64,000 bases of DNA, taken from Rhipicephalus microplus (Eukaryota; Arthropoda; Arachnida; Ixodida; Ixodidae). The first letter of the stretch is position 1, and every line of letters starts with the position of its first letter. Made by a program: the position numbers and the translations under genes. Below, piece by piece: positions 32,291 to 44,090 of the stretch. Below the pieces are notes generated by a model, which was not told the DNA's origin, made no database searches, and was given only the letters and a program-made list of their open reading frames with translations. The stretch spans positions 4,740,321 through 4,804,320 of the forward strand of contig NC_134710.1 of NCBI RefSeq assembly GCF_043290135.1. The letters are read 5' to 3'.

Positions 32291-35067
32291 CTACGCCTGC
32301 TTGTACTAAATGCTCGTAGCATTGTAAATAAGGTCATGGAACTCGAATTCTTGTTGCTGTCACATAGCCCACAAATTGCTGTCATAACCGAAATATGGTT
32401 GTTGAGTCCTTTAATTCCCGACGATTGTATTATTCCCCCGGATATCTTGTACACAGGTGGGATAGGGATTCCCGGGGTGGTGGAGTGGCCATTCTTGTGA
32501 AGTCGCCTATTACGACAGAAAGAATTGATTGCTCTCTCTCCGAAACGGTTTGGTGCAAAATATTCGTTGAAAAAGTGGTTTTTATTGTCGGAGCAATTTA
32601 CAGGCCCCCTGGTACCACGCCTAATTTCCTAGACCAACTGAACAGTTTCTTGTGCAAATTTCAGAATGGCAACACGAGGTTGATACTGACTGGCGATTTT
32701 AATTTACCGCATATAAATTGGGAAAGTGTCACACCTGGACATATAGATACTCTGAGTGGTGATAAAATGTTGGAAATAATGTTCTCTCATAACTTAACAC
32801 AGATTGTAAAAGAAAATACGCGAGTAACTGCTAATTCAGAAACATTGCTTGAGTTAGTGTTCCTATCACGCAGAGTGACACATAGCACTTTATCGGTCGA
32901 AGAGGGAATATCGGACCACAAGCTGATAACTGTTAATATCCAACTAGACGCAAAGCCGCAGAAGCGGCCATTTATCCCGGTTCAGATTAAAAATTTTGCA
33001 TGGGCCGATGACACGTCTATACTTGATTATCTAGAATTGTCCCTTCATGAGTTTGAACTTGCTTCTGTCTCAGAATCTGTAGAAGAGTTATGGCAGCGTT
33101 TCAAAATCATTGTAAAGCATTGTACGGATAAATTTGTTCCAACTCGTAAAAAGAAAACGAAACAGCGCAGTCCGTGGATAACCCGGGAAATCGTCCATAT
33201 CAAACGAAAAATAAAACGCATGCGGAAAAACAAAACCAACTCGGTAGCAATTGTCCAATTTCGTGGACAGTTAAAGACAGCATTAAAAGAATCCAAACGA
33301 AAGTTTTATACCGAAACCCTTGCTGACTTCATTAAGTCTTCCCCTAAAAAATTTTGGCTTCACTTGAAGAATAAAAAAGAAGAAATTGAACAGATAAAAA
33401 TTGGACCCGAGACAGTGAGGCAAAAACCGCAGATAGCAAATTCTTTCAACCAGTTCTTTCAGTCGGTCTTCACTAGAGATGAAACCGATCAGGTGGATGC
33501 TGACCAGGCCTGCCCGCGCGCCTGCGCAATGGAGCCCTTAGCTATCATGCAGGAAGGGGTGTTCAGTCACTTGCTAGGGCTTGACACTAAAGGCAACCGG
33601 ACCAGACGAAATTTCCAGTGAATTCTTACGACGGTATGCCGAATGGTCGTCCTTTTATTTAACAATCATTTTCAGAAAATCTCTTGAAACATCCTCATTA
33701 CCGCAAGACTGGCGCACTGCAATTGTAAAGCCTATATACAAAGCTGGCAATCGACTTCATGTGAACAATTATCGCCCCGTTTCACTGACCTTTGTGTGTT
33801 GCAAAATCATAGAACACTTCATAGCAAGGCACATTATTATTTTTCTTGAGTCAAAAGAGTTTTTTTATCCCCATCAACACGGATTCAGGAAGGCGTTGTC
33901 AACTGTTACTCAACTGGTAGAAACAGTTCATGATTTTTATTTATCTCTCCAAGGTCAACAACAAATAGAGGTCATTTGTGTAGATTTCGCCAAAGCATTT
34001 GATAAAGTTCCTCATAGCAAATTAATTTTTAAGCTTCAGCAACTAGGACTTAGCTCAGATATACTAAATTGGATAGCCGCGTATTTGGAGAACCGTCAAC
34101 AAAAAGTACGTGTAGATGATTGCACATCTAGTTCATTCAAAGTACTGTCTGGTGTCCCACAGGGGTCTGTGCTGGGTCCTTTGTTGTTTTTAATTTTTAT
34201 AAATGATATTTCCGTAGTTGTCGAAAGCCCGGTTAAAATCAAACTTTTTGCAGACGATTGTTTAATTTACGCTCCTGTAACTAACGCAAACGATCAAATC
34301 AAAATAATCGCTGTCTGCAAGCCTTGCATAATTGGTGCACCCAGTGGGGGATGGAAATTAACTTTTATAAGACTACGTTCACCCATATAACCAAGAAAAA
34401 ATCCGTACTCGCATATGATTATAAAATCGTAAATAGCCTTCTGACCAGAACACACAGCTTTAAATACCTGGGGGTGACTATTACCAGCGATTTGGGGTGG
34501 CACACTCATGTTGAGGAGGTGTGTTCAAAGGCCTACAGGAAGTTGTTTTACTTGAGGAAAAAACTCGAAGATGCCCCTAGAGATGTCAAATTACTTTCAT
34601 ATAAGACATTTGTTCGCCCTATTTTGGAGTATGCGTCTTCTGTATGGAGTCCTCATCAGCAGTCACTGAGAGATAAAGTAGAAAAAATTCAAAAGCTAGC
34701 AGTGCGCTTCATTTGCTCGCGGTACCGGAGGACAGAATCCGTCACAAATTTGTTAAAATCATGTGCGCTAGAACCCCTGCAAGTGCGCCGCGAAAAGCAA
34801 AGGTTAAAACTCTTGTTTCAAATTATAAGAGGCGAAATCAAAATAAATAAAGACACATACATACAACCTGCACCCAAACGAGGAGCTCGGTTGAACCATA
34901 GTCACCCAATAAGGCCTTTTTGGGCGCGCCTGAATGGCTTTAAAAATTCTTGTTTTCCGTATAGTATAGAAGTGTGGAATAGACTTCCAGAGTACGCTGT
35001 TACTAGCGCAAATGTCAAAGAGTTTGAGTGTTCGCTAGAATTGTATTACCGGCAACATGAAACGTAA
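32291..35067 (+). pseudogene. LINE ORF2: APE endonuclease and reverse transcriptase, three frameshifts
   Basis: It starts directly after the ORF1 TAG in the same frame, with LRLLVLNARSIVNK (endonuclease start) and TEIWL. A frameshift in the C run 32435-32439 leads to GYLVHRWDRDSRGGGVAILV, IYRPPG, LTGDFNLP and SDHKLITV (endonuclease motifs). A second shift near 33586 leads to KATGPDEIS, NYRPVSL, DFAKAFDKVPH, SGVPQGSVLGPLLFLIFIND and LFADDCLIY (reverse transcriptase with the catalytic ADD). A third near 34301 leads to HNWCTQWGM, KYLGVTI, RPILEYASSVWSPH and a C-terminus ending at 35067. Catalytic residues are intact, but the frames are broken. The enzyme would nick DNA and reverse-transcribe the element RNA. 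CR1/L2 group by motif style. Confidence 0.85.
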
Positions 35068-35189
35068 TGTCTGTTTTGTCATTGTGTATTGTTTTTGTTT
35101 AGTGTTTATATTCCTCCCTGTAATGACCCTCAAGTGAGGGTTACAGTATTAATAAATAAAAATAAATAAATAAATAAAAAAGTAAAGAG

Positions 35190-35575
35190 GGGGGGGGGGG
35201 GGTAACAGGTACATTTGTTTGTGGACTCTAGATAAAAACATTTCGCAGTGACAAGAGATACCACTTATAAGATAAAAATCATTACCAAATACACAAAATT
35301 TACATACACGCCATACTAGGAAGATGACACTAGAAACTATTACACAAGAATCAGCATGGTAAGTCACCCGGGAAAAAATATCACGGTTCAGTGATGGTTG
35401 ACAGGGAATTTTTAAAGGCTTCGGCATCCTGAATGCTAACAATAGTATCTGGTAGGGCGTTCCATTCCTTAGCTGTCCGAATGAAGAAAGATTCGGCAAA
35501 TATGGTAGTTTTGGGACGAGGGTAATGTACTTGCATAGTGTTGCAACAACGAGCAGAGAAATAGGGGCGTTCAAC
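35190..35575 (-). pseudogene. LINE ORF2 C-terminal fragment
   Basis: One minus-strand frame gives ARCCNTMQVHYPRPKTTIF, then SFFIRTAKEWNALPD and AFKNSLSTITEP before a stop. FxxRxxxEWNALP is the usual C-terminal block of CR1/L2-type ORF2. It lies tail to tail with the plus-strand LINE across a G14 run (35189-35202) and is cut by the SINE at 35641. Confidence 0.7.
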
Positions 35576-35640
35576 TCACATCACAGTGCTATCGCTTACG
35601 TATTGTAGTTGTACTACCAACTGCTTTTCGACAGGTTTCT

Positions 35641-35878
35641 GATTTGATTTGTGGCGTTTAACGTCCCAAACCCACCATATGATTATGAGAGACGCCGTAG
35701 TGGAGGGCTCTGGAAATTTCGACCACCTGGGGTTCTTCATTCTGCACTCAAATCTGAGCACACGGGCCTACAACATTTCCGCCTCTATCGGAAATGCAGC
35801 CGCCGCAGCCGGGATTCGATCCCGCGACCCGCGGGCCAGCAGCTGAATACCTTAGCCACTATACCACCGCGGCGAGGC
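35641..35878 (-). mobile_element. Ruka-type SINE, full length
   Basis: Perfect 15-bp target duplication TTTCGACAGGTTTCT at 35626-35640 and 35879-35893. The B box is intact on the minus strand (GGGATCGAATCCC). Confidence 0.95.
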
Positions 35879-36030
35879 TTTCGACAGGTTTCTAGCAACG
35901 TTGAAACATATCTGGAACATTTAGCAGAACCATGTAAAGCCATGTCTCCGACACTGTATAGTGCATCTGCAGCCAGGATTAATCCGTGGTACATTGCGAA
36001 AGTTGTGGTCTCCGACGTGGTGTGCCCATG

Positions 36031-36271
36031 ATTTGATTGATTTGTGGGGTTTAATGTCGCAAAACCACCATATGATTATTAGAGACGCCGTAGTAGAGGG
36101 CTTCGGAAATTTCGACCACCTGGGTTTCTTTAACGTGCACCCAAATCTGAGTACACGGGCCTACAACATTTCCGCCTCCATCGGAAATGCAGCCGCCACA
36201 GCCGGGATTTGATCCCGCGACCTGCGGGTCAGCAGCCGAGTACCTTAGCCACTAGACCACCGCGGCGGGGC
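36031..36271 (-). mobile_element. Ruka-type SINE, full length
   Basis: Complete copy only about 150 bases from the previous one and in the same orientation. A possible duplication GGTGTGCCCA/GGTCTGCCCA has one mismatch and is offset by a few bases from the right end, so it is tentative. Confidence 0.92.
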
Positions 36272-39196
36272 ATTGGTCTGCCCAGGAGCACGCATAACCT
36301 AATAGACATGCTGAGCTGCTTTGCACAAGAGTGACCATGTTGAAAGGTGTGCCTGTTTAACCGTAGATGCATGGTTCCTCAGGGCGCTTTCAGCACGTGA
36401 ATTCTGAGAGATGACGCGTTTCGACTGATTGCACATGCCTGACTAGGCACTTCTATAAAGGCATGAGGAACATTTAGACAACATATCAATTTCGTCCTTG
36501 CTTACTTTAATAGTTTGCTATCTAGCACTATCTTGCATGAGTAAATGAGAGATCCAAACCATACTAGGGTGCAGTGAACCACATGCAGCTAACTTCTGAC
36601 AGTGTGAATAGTGTGCCTATACAACACTGGTAAGTGACACTGATACATGCAATAACTTGTTACCTGTGCGATAAGATTTAAAAGTGGGAAAACACCACAA
36701 TTAGGAAAAGGATCTTTTGAAATCAGAAAGAAAGGATATGTTTTTGTCATGAACCAATACAACTGTATTAAAGTGACAATGCCTGCTATTAAAGTGGCAA
36801 TGCATTGCTACTAGCCGTTGAGTATTTGCAGCAAAGTTTAGATGCACAGATGAAAAAAAAAGAATATGAAGACACTGCCAACTACTGGCGTTTATTAAAG
36901 CCTCTGCAGATTATATGGCTGGTGTCATCTCCAGGTAACACTGCTGGTCAAAGATTGAAAAGTGAAAAAAAAAACATGAGAAGTGCCCCGGGGCACTTCT
37001 CATGAAGGTAGTTGATTTTTTCAAGGTGAAGCTTCATTAAAAAGTTGTGTTTTTCCCTTAAGTTCTGTTTGAAGTTCACAGGGTGAAAGCTAGTTAATAA
37101 GTTTGATGTCACTTCCACCTTAAAAGGAACAGAGTTGATACCTTAATGTTGTTAATGAAATAAAATCAATTCATTTTTTCACTTGAAAACAGAGTTAATA
37201 CATTAATATTATGACTGAAATACAATCAATTATTTTTTCCAATTGGAGGGAAACACCACAATTTATTTCAGCAGAAGCTTTTACATTCACAAAACGTATG
37301 CCTTTTTTGCACACTCTCAAGTCTATGTGCTTTGGTCATTACTAGCTTATAAATAGTAAAATGGTTTAAATGATGAATTGTAATAGTGCCAACTTTTGTA
37401 TACTAAATTGTAAAACTTTTATACTTTTCAGAGAGAACCAAAAAATTAAAGGGCAAGTATTTAACTCAGGTGATTAGTGTCAAGATGTTTTTGAAGCCAT
37501 ATACACTTTTATATTTTGTTGCATATATTTGATTTAACACACTCGTTATAAACATAGTTTTTTAAGCTCTGTTAGTACTATACCTGGGATATATTTATTA
37601 TGCACAGTGCAGCAAAGGACACAAAAATAACTTTAAAAAGTGTGCTTTTTAAACATTCTCATGGACTAAATCCATATACAATACAGTGAATCTCAAGATT
37701 TGTGGAGATCAATTTCATCTAAAAGATTCAATCGCAAGCTGTCTTGGCTGCATTTTTTTTTTACTCCTTGAGTCGATTGTTACTAAGTTGATATGTATTT
37801 TTGTGTAAACTTAGGAGCTGTCAGCATATCAAGGGCTCACAAGATATGTCAATCACACTGCTGCCTCAGGAATAGCTGATGGTACAATATTATGCCTGCA
37901 TGCACATCTGTGCTTTTAGCAGCACAGCCTTCAGTTTCATCAAAATCAGGTGCATGCCACGGTACCATGATGCGCATATCATAATTTCTGCCAGGTAAAA
38001 CAGCACTTCATTGTAACTTGTTGAGCCATAAATGAGTACATATTTATTGTTTATTACATTGTTTTAAACAAGGTTGTCACACATTGCAAACACACTCGAC
38101 ATTGCTTCAATCAATGCCTGATTAGTTCTTTCCGAAGCATTTACAACTACTGGTATTTACAACTACTGGCATTTACAACTACACCACCTGGAATTCCAAG
38201 GTTGAAATGCCACCGCAACTGATATTTATTGTATCTATTTATTGAAAATTTTCACTCCTTATGAAGCTGCTATTATTGGCAACAAATGTACTGTTGTACT
38301 GTCTCCTTAATGCTTACTCAGAGATTTCCAAAGTGCATTCTTGCTGATCCTGAGTTAACATAGGCAGTGAATCACATGTGGGTGGAACCCATATCCCACA
38401 GAGAATAGTGTGCAGGTATGCACACATGTGACTGATCAAAAAGGTTTGACATCGTGTTAGACAAGCATGTCACATTGTTGATGTCACGGGGTTATGACAC
38501 AGCCGTTACAATGTCAGGCTCACTATTTTCTTCCAGGTGCTGCTTCTATTGTTCTTGGGCCAGCTGTTGCCACTCATGCCAGCACCACTATGAATGTTCA
38601 TGCCACAAGCACCTTGGTGACCTGATGTTGCAGGAATCTGTGTCACCACATCACCAGCAAGTTATCAAGCGCCACCATTTTCTCTGATTCCTCCACTGCC
38701 AATTTTGGACGTTTCAGCATTCAGTCCAGCAGGATGGAGTAGTCACATGTGATCAAGCAGTTAATAAGCACACCCATATCTTCATTGCATGAAGCTATAG
38801 CACTACAGTCATACTCGTTAATGTTCTTCCAGGTTAGTGAGTGTGAAACAAAGCTGTACCATGTAGATAATGTTTACTTTGTTGTCATTGTCTAGTTTGA
38901 AATTTGCTTTTGACATCGCACATTCAAAACATAAGCCTTCAAAGTTGATTTTCAAGACCCGCAGGTGTAATTTCTGCGTTGAATTTTATGCTGGCAACCT
39001 CGAGCCGTAGTGAGTGCAAGCATTTAGTGCTGACAACCTAGCAAGAATATTGTGAACATCGCTGGCACATTGTTACTGTGTTTGACAGCTTAACAAATTA
39101 ATCAGATAGAGCACAAAAAGTCAAAACAGCACCCACTAGGGCATCCAAATTTTCGTTCGTAATTTTACAATACTTCAGTGGAATGAGTGGCGGTGT
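36272..39196. other. AT-rich stretch, no gene seen
   Basis: It contains a perfect 30-bp palindrome at 36975-37004 and a short 16-bp triplication (TTTACAACTACTGGTA type) at about 38138-38182. No exon or transposon protein was recognised. Confidence 0.4.
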
Positions 39197-39199
39197 CAT

Positions 39200-39238
<39 letters not shown>

Positions 39239-40850
39239 CAATACTGCCAGTCTCTTACGAGACCAAAGCAGGAGGGCATGAGTTACAGAATACAATGAAG
39301 GCTAAGTACTTTCTTACAGGCGGCATACAGAACTGTAGTTTTTTTTTAATCGGTAATAATAATCCTAGTTACATAGAAACATTAGACATAGGTATTTATG
39401 CACTCCAAATATTCACACTTCGGAAGCAGCGAACTGAATCTTTGCTGCATAAAAGAATCAATACAGTTTTATACAGAGAAGGCATTGTGTACACTTATAC
39501 ATCCAAATAAATACTACTGGAAAACAATAATGGAGGTCATGGTTGAAGAAAGCCTTTGTCTCAAAGTATAGTCTCAATTTTTGAAGTGAATTCTGCCAGT
39601 GATGGTGCGTTAGTAATGGAGGGATCTAACCTATTCCATTCGCTGATTGACAGGGGGAAAAAGGATTGCTTGAAACAGTCGTTGTTGGAAGCGTATTCTT
39701 TGATAGTGTATGCATGTTTATGTCGTAGTGTTCGTGATTCTGCCAAAGATATGTACCTGGATGCATCGATCCGGCTGTGGTTATGCAGAATGTGGTGTAG
39801 AAATTTGAGACGCGCGATTTTTGCTCTTGTTGCAAGCGTGGGTAGACCGGAGGTTTCTAAAAGGTTTGTGGGCGAGTCGGTGCGTTTGTACTTATTATGT
39901 ATAAACCTAATGGTCTTCCTTTGAACCCGTTCAACTTTTGCTATATTAGTAACACCTTGCGGGAACCACACAGTGTTAGCGTACTCCAAGATTGGTCGCA
40001 CGAATGTGGTGTAAGTTAGGAGCCTAGTATCTGTCGGCGCGAAGGGTAAACGCCTTCGTAGGAAAAACAGTTTACGCAAAGCCGATGCTGTAACATTGTT
40101 AATGTGCGCATCCCATCTTAATTCGGAAGTCAAGGTGACACCAAGATACTTCTGCTGCGTAACTCTTTGTAAAGGTACGCCATTAATTGTATAGGTAAAG
40201 TCGAAGGGTTCTTTTTTCCTGGTTACCGTCATGCAAACTGTTTTTGTTAGGTTAATTAACATTTGCCACTGCTCACACCAGTGAGCAATCTTACTCAATG
40301 AATTATTTAAAGATAAATGGTCATCCGGACTGTTAATTGCTCTATAAATAATGCTGTCGTCTGCGAAAACTTTAATTTTGCAGTCTATGTTATCAGTGAT
40401 GTCATTTATGTAAATTAGAAATAATAATGGCCCTAGGACGGAGCCTTGGGGAACACCTGACTTAACTGGAGCCGTCCACGACGATACTCCTTCGAAAACC
40501 ACGAACTGTGACCAGTTTATAACAAAGTCTCTTACCCAGTTCGTAATTTTCCCATGCCCAATAATGTTCTGCAATTTCGAAATTAGTTTAGTATGACACA
40601 CTCGATCGAACGCTTTTGCTAAATCAAGTAGAATTACGTCAGTTTGGCCACGGTTGTTTATACTGAGTGCAAGGTCGTGGACAACCTCGGTAAGCTGCGT
40701 GATTGTTGATAAACCTTTCCTGAAGCCATTTTGATGGGGGGACAGAAGATTGTTGTTTTCTAGAAAAATAGTTTTGAAATGACGGAATTTGTATAAAAAG
40801 TCAGCAACTATGCCTTGATTTTCAGAGCGCATGCTTAGGCCACTTTTCAA
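39197..40850 (-). mobile_element. 5'-truncated CR1/L2-type LINE with open reverse-transcriptase frame
   Basis: A (TTTA)n run at 39197-39238 is the minus-strand (AAAT)n tail. It is followed by a 3' UTR with a GTCTCTTACGAGAC hairpin and an uninterrupted frame down from about 40850. The element begins inside the reverse transcriptase domain, as is usual for 5'-truncated LINE insertions. It is younger than the other LINEs here because its frame is undamaged. Confidence 0.85.
39561..40850 (-). CDS. LINE ORF2 reverse transcriptase, N-terminally truncated, open
   Basis: About 425 residues are open to the stop at 39561-39563. Motifs in order: LLSPHQNGFRKGLSTITQL, LLDLAKAFDRVCHTKL (first catalytic Asp), SGVPQGSVLGPLLFLIYIND, VFADDSIIYRA (catalytic ADD), KYLGVTLTSELRWD, RPILEYANTVWFP, then the C-terminal block SFFPLSISEWNRLDPS. 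The endonuclease and the start of the reverse transcriptase are missing, and the first 15-20 residues (MKSGLSMRSENQG) are probably flanking DNA read in frame. No promoter or proper start is visible, so this is a dead-on-arrival copy and not a host gene. Confidence 0.85.
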   Translation of the reverse strand: MKSGLSMRSENQGIVADFLYKFRHFKTIFLENNNLLSPHQNGFRKGLSTITQLTEVVHDLALSINNRGQTDVILLDLAKAFDRVCHTKLISKLQNIIGHGKITNWVRDFVINWSQFVVFEGVSSWTAPVKSGVPQGSVLGPLLFLIYINDITDNIDCKIKVFADDSIIYRAINSPDDHLSLNNSLSKIAHWCEQWQMLINLTKTVCMTVTRKKEPFDFTYTINGVPLQRVTQQKYLGVTLTSELRWDAHINNVTASALRKLFFLRRRLPFAPTDTRLLTYTTFVRPILEYANTVWFPQGVTNIAKVERVQRKTIRFIHNKYKRTDSPTNLLETSGLPTLATRAKIARLKFLHHILHNHSRIDASRYISLAESRTLRHKHAYTIKEYASNNDCFKQSFFPLSISEWNRLDPSITNAPSLAEFTSKIETIL

Positions 40851-41268
40851 CTAGTGAGCTCAAACCCATCATGCCAACTTGTATAACAATTAAGAAGTTT
40901 AATCTGAGATGAGGAGCAGCTTTCCTGTTCTAAGGCAAGGCCCGTAGCTGGAAGTTCGTAACACCATTTTCAAATAAGAGTGCAGCTTTCATAAGTCTTG
41001 TCAAGTGACAATAGACTAGCTGGCCTTTTCTACTGTATACATTTGTTACTTGACATGAACTCTCAGGCTGATGCATTGTTTCCATATTTTTCTACAGCTC
41101 TTGATAGGGTTTCTCGCTACATATTTTACTAACACAGCAAAACATTTCTCTGAATGCGCTCACTTGGGTTGAAGACTTTCTTTTGTGCAGACCTCCATTT
41201 ACATCTGTTAATACTGACAACTTTTCTTCTGCTTATGTGACATCTGCTGTATTCCAAGAAAGTGTGCT

Positions 41269-41451
41269 CAGTGGAGGCCTGTAGCCAGAGGGGTGCCCCA
41301 AAAGTTTGTCGCCCCCCCCCCCGAATTTGCATGTTGTGAGTTGTCTTACTAAGCATAAGCAATGAAGAAAGTCATCGCCATCATTTTCATGGCCATCAAC
41401 ATGTTCCCCCCCCCCCCGCCCCTCCGAAAAACATTCCTGGCTACGGGGCTA
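41269..41451. mobile_element. poly-C-bearing MITE, related to the hAT-like family
   Basis: The left part CAGTGGAGGCCTGTAGCCAG and the right end CCTGGCTACGGGGC are roughly complementary. Both sides carry C runs (41311-41321 and 41406-41417). No clear target duplication was found. This design is shared with 12269-12432, but the termini are more diverged. Confidence 0.45.
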
Positions 41452-41699
41452 TCTCTTTATGAGCTCGTTATTTCTTCTTGCTTGTTCTTCATCATTTGTT
41501 TTTTACTCACATTGTCAGCATGTGTATGAAGTACAGGATGTCTTAAGAAATGTGTCCAATATTCTTTAACAATTAGAGAAAGGAGGCACTTGGGTGCTAC
41601 CTGCGGAATAGCCTTTCCTGCGACATAAGGAATCTTCAGATGGGCGCAAACATTAATTGCGGCTGTAATGACAAATTAAGACAATTACCTTTTTTACCA

Positions 41700-42510
41700 G
41701 TGGTAGTAGCTGGTCGAGTCAAATTGGCAAGTTCAAGTCCTTTCTACGAAAAATCTATAGCCACTTTGAAATTTTGGAAAAGCAGCCACTGATAATGACT
41801 GTGGAGTGATGCAATCTGCCTAATTTAGCTGTCGAAACAAAAACTAATGCACCAGACAGCACATCCACCCTTCATTTTGACAACGCCCTCAATGACATTT
41901 CTGGTAAGGTAATGGCAAGACATTTCTGGCAAGGTAATGAAGTTATCTAACTTTAAAATAATCCCTCAATTATGTATATCAAACCTTTGAGGGCTTTTCA
42001 CACGAGCAATATTAGATAAAGTTGCCACATTTGGGATTTTTTGCGGGAACATGGTGAGTTTCAAAGACACAAATAAAATATATGCTGGTGGCCTGTCAAC
42101 ATGCTACAAATTTAAAAATAATTTAGGCACTGAAGTTATAGCAGATACTCTGAAAAATTTGTGACTGTCACTTTGTTTGGGAAAACCTTGGTATTCAGCA
42201 TCAAGAACTTGCCTTGGTGATCGAACTACAAATATGTGCAAAATTTCATTTTAAAGCTCTATGGACAAGCTAATTATAGGTGGAACCACTAGAGGGAATT
42301 ATTTTTAAGTTCGAAAAATATTTTGTTTTGAAATGTGTATCTGCACCAGCCTTTTGCCTACATAACTCAAGCGACGTGACACACTTGCAAGGGCAATCTT
42401 CAGCAGAATCCCACTGACCTGGAATACAGAGAGTGAGTTTGGTGCTCTATACAGAGTAATTGAAATAGGAATAGGGTTATCATCTGCATTTTATTGCCAA
42501 CGGAGGGGTG
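41700..42510 (+). repeat. left arm of a large imperfect inverted repeat
   Basis: It aligns in reverse complement to 43400-44090 at roughly 75-80% by eye. Landmarks: GCAAGGTAATGAAGTTATCTAAC, ACGAGCAATATTAGATAA, AGACACAAATAAAATATATGC, GCAAGGGCAATCTTCAGCAG and GAGTAATTGAAATAGGAATAG. No open frame is conserved. The strong part is about 41920-42500. Confidence 0.75.
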
Positions 42511-42603
42511 CTACAAGGACTGGGTTCAGTGTGGGGACTTCCAGGTGAGCCATGCAGCTTTATAGATATAAAGTCGGACATCCTGCTTTCCCGAGGAGTT
42601 CTG

Positions 42604-42741
42604 TAGGTGTGTTTTATACACTTAATAAAAATATTTAGTCATGTTCAGTACATATGTTTTACAGCATGCTATGCAGTAGGTGTGTTTTATACACTTAATA
42701 AAAATATTTAGTCATATTCAGTACATATGTTTTACAGCATG
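42604..42741. repeat. 73-bp tandem duplication
   Basis: TAGGTGTGTTTTATACACTT recurs at 42604 and 42677. The two units are identical apart from one substitution (ATGTTCAG to ATATTCAG) over the second, slightly shorter copy. The duplication looks recent. Confidence 0.95.
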
Positions 42742-42986
42742 CTAGTAGCATTGATGCAGTACACTGATAAACGCTATCGTAAACCAACCGTTTTTTATTT
42801 TTCTGGCTTTCAGGACAGCACCCTGCTCCTTAAACCCAAAGCCTGTCATATGAATACAGGAGTGAAAAAAAAACTTTAAATTAAGAACTGGTAGCCAAAG
42901 CGATAGACTCGTTTATGTTGTGCATAAGAGATAATTATGTACTGTATACTGTTTAACGGCTTGATGGCTCATCTGGGAATCATCAC

Positions 42987-43367
42987 CAGTGGCGTAGCCA
43001 GGAAGGCAGAAGGAGCTGCTCCCCCCCCCCTCCCAGCACAGTCCAGGTATTCTTTGTCGTAAAGCCGCGGATTGTCCTTCTACTGTGACCGGTTCATGAC
43101 CGCCTAGTTTATCGATGACTCAGCAGAAGGCGCTATGTGTGAGTGACGGACACCCAGACAGATTCACGGTTACCGATAAAACCCTCTGAAGCTTCGTCCC
43201 ACATATCATCATTCACTTCGTAGATGTGCTGCGATTTTCTTATTACTGCATGTTCGTACCTACATGCACACATAGAAACACACAAGAATATACATAAAGT
43301 ATGACCGAAGTTGCCTTCCCCTCACACACTACCCCCACGCGAAAAATAACTTTTTGCTACACTACTG
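42987..43367. mobile_element. MITE of the CAGTGGCGTAGCCAGG family
   Basis: The left end CAGTGGCGTAGCCAGG is close to the 12269 element. The right end, read in complement, is CAGTAGTGTAGCAAAA. Flanking octamers ATCATCAC and GTCTCCAC match at five of eight positions, so a target duplication is doubtful. A C run follows the left end. It sits between the two inverted-repeat arms. Confidence 0.5.
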
Positions 43368-43399
43368 GTCTCCACACTCCAGTGACATTCATTGTAGCC

Positions 43400-44090
43400 C
43401 ACCTCTGTTGGCAATGGAATGTAGATGACAGCCTCATTCTGATTTCAATTGCTCCGCCTCGAGCTTGCTGAGTGTACCACAGGTTTGTGGAAGTCTGTTG
43501 AAGATTGCCCTTGCGAGTGCTTCAGGCTGCTTGAGTTAGGTTGAGGTAAACCTGGTGGAGATACATAATTTCAAAAAAATTATTCTCGAGTTTAAAAATA
43601 TTACCCTTTAGTAACTTCACCCATATTTAGGTAGTACAGAGAGTTCAAAATGAAATGTTGTGCTTATTTTTTGTCCGACCGCCAAGGCAAAATATTTAAT
43701 GCTGAATACATAGCTTTTCCCAAAAAAAGCGAAATTCACATTTTTTTAGACTATCTGCTAAACTTCAGTGCATAAATAATTTTTAATTTGTAACATGTCT
43801 AAAAGGTCACCAGCATATATTTTATTTGTGTCTTTCGAATTTGCCATGTTACCTGGAAAAAATCTTAAACTTGGCAACATTATTCAATATTGCTCGTAGG
43901 AAAACCGCTCGAAGAATTGATATACATAAGTAAGTCATTATTTTTAGTTAGATCACTTCGTTACCTTGCTGGAAATTGCATTTATTGAGTGCATTCTAAA
44001 ACGACTTTTGAAAAAAATTGTTGTTTGACGACTTTCAGCTCAGTCGGTGCCATACTACAGACTCTTATAAATATGGAGCAAAATTTTTTG
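43400..44090 (-). repeat. right arm of a large imperfect inverted repeat
   Basis: Read on the minus strand it repeats the order of landmarks in the left arm (CAGCAAGGTAACGAAGTGATC, ACGAGCAATATTGAATAA, AGACACAAATAAAATATATG, GCAAGGGCAATCTTCAACAG). Arms of about 650-700 bases and a spacer of about 0.9 kb could fold or give dsRNA if transcribed through. Confidence 0.75.

Larger units (their letters stand above)
31326..35180 (+). mobile_element. nearly complete CR1/L2-type LINE with 2A motif in ORF1
   Basis: Order: short 5' region, ORF1, ORF2 (endonuclease then reverse transcriptase), 3' UTR with a GACCCTCAAGTGAGGGTTAC hairpin, and an (AAAT)n-type tail at 35149-35180. The length of about 3.85 kb suggests a full-length insertion. 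Damage is light: one stop in ORF1 and three single-site frameshifts in ORF2. The exact 5' end is uncertain because it meets another LINE fragment. Confidence 0.85.
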
